From CAYMPH01 sp964392365 (lineage in GTDB: Bacteria > Spirochaetota > UBA4802 > UBA5550), in contig CAYMPH010000001.1 in the NCBI GenBank assembly GCA_964392365.1, forward strand, positions 1 through 64,000: DNA of 64,000 bases, given 5' to 3'. The notes under the pieces were generated by a model. The model worked only from the letters and a program-made list of their open reading frames with translations, ran no database searches and had not been told where the DNA came from. This document shows, piece after piece, positions 63,877 to 64,000 of this stretch (positions within the stretch are counted from its first letter, which is position 1; the number at the start of each line of letters is the position of its first letter). The translations under genes were made by a program, and so were the position numbers.

Positions 63877-64000
63877 TTATTGAATTTTTTTGTTCTTAAA
63901 ATGATCAACAATGATATCTTTCAATGTATTCATTTGAGGCGGCTTTATTAAGAATGCCAGAGGTTTGGTTTTCTCTGCCCTGTCCCTGTTTTCCTTATCA
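63877..64000 (-). CDS. Partial: C-terminal end of a probable response-regulator receiver domain
   Basis: Only the last 41 residues are in the window; the gene continues beyond position 64000. The segment TKPLAFLIKPPQMNTLKDII resembles the beta5-alpha5 end of receiver domains (hydrophobic-x-x-K-P-x...L), with the conserved Lys-Pro pair. It ends NKKIQ-stop. No output domain follows, so the protein ends with the receiver. Confidence 0.5.
   Translation of the reverse strand, partial: DKENRDRAEKTKPLAFLIKPPQMNTLKDIIVDHFKNKKIQ

Noticed and set aside
1..64000. CRISPR array
   Set aside because: No regularly spaced direct repeats of 25-40 bases and no cas-like gene were seen.
1..64000. Complete insertion sequence or prophage
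   Set aside because: No transposase, integrase or phage structural gene was recognised; the repeats seen are short and non-coding.

Overview
This is an AT-rich window from a Gram-negative bacterium. It encodes prolipoprotein diacylglyceryl transferase, an outer-membrane FadL-type porin, several signal-peptide proteins, and a tRNA without an encoded CCA. The mix suggests Spirochaetota: a DUF115/MptE-like protein beside an HDOD protein, 7TMR-DISM receptors, SpoIIE-type phosphatases with STAS partners, and anaerobe-type enzymes such as a giant 2-hydroxyacyl-CoA dehydratase activase, an ADP-forming acyl-CoA ligase and molybdopterin and Fe-S proteins. That assignment is inference; there is no 16S rRNA here to settle it.

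Layout. 0-10 kb: an acyl-CoA dehydrogenase, a three-gene cell-envelope operon of unknown function, the HDOD/DUF115 pair, then lgt and an EamA permease. 10-19 kb: a dispersed repeat, a broken hicBA toxin-antitoxin module, and an operon of a coiled-coil protein, a 5'-nucleotidase-like protein that has lost its metal ligands, and an NDP-forming acyl-CoA synthetase. Next come a CapA-like lipoprotein, a degenerate RtcA-like protein and a PHP phosphoesterase. 19.5-20.8 kb: a core block of rpsT, an HU gene and tRNA-Val, in which the last 10 bases of the HU gene are the first 10 bases of the tRNA.

20.8-34 kb is accessory: an MBL hydrolase, a double-hotdog protein, Fe-S and Cys-rich proteins, a tandem flavodoxin divergent from a membrane AraC regulator, a radical SAM enzyme, a STAS protein, and an operon with a divergent Hfq and a periplasmic rhodanese. 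33.7-47.5 kb: small-molecule enzymes (O-methyltransferase, SRPBCC protein, hydrolase fused to a membrane domain, molybdopterin oxidoreductase, enoyl-CoA hydratase, SDR), a TetR regulator, a second STAS protein, a large 7TMR-DISM/HD-GYP/HATPase receptor, and a two-gene cassette of unknown function. 47.7-54.5 kb: a PlsB-like acyltransferase followed 14 bases later by a 1408-residue CoA-enzyme activase. 54.5-64 kb: more dispersed repeats, a SpoIIE phosphatase, a TPM protein, a diguanylate cyclase, a fibronectin-III lipoprotein, a FadL-like porin, and the tail of a probable response regulator.

Two connections stand out. First, an RsbW-like ATPase fused to a receptor, two STAS antagonists and a SpoIIE phosphatase could form a partner-switching circuit scattered across 25 kb. 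Second, the TetR gene and the plsB-like gene carry the same near-palindromic 16-base site on their promoters, which predicts that this TetR controls lipid synthesis and itself.
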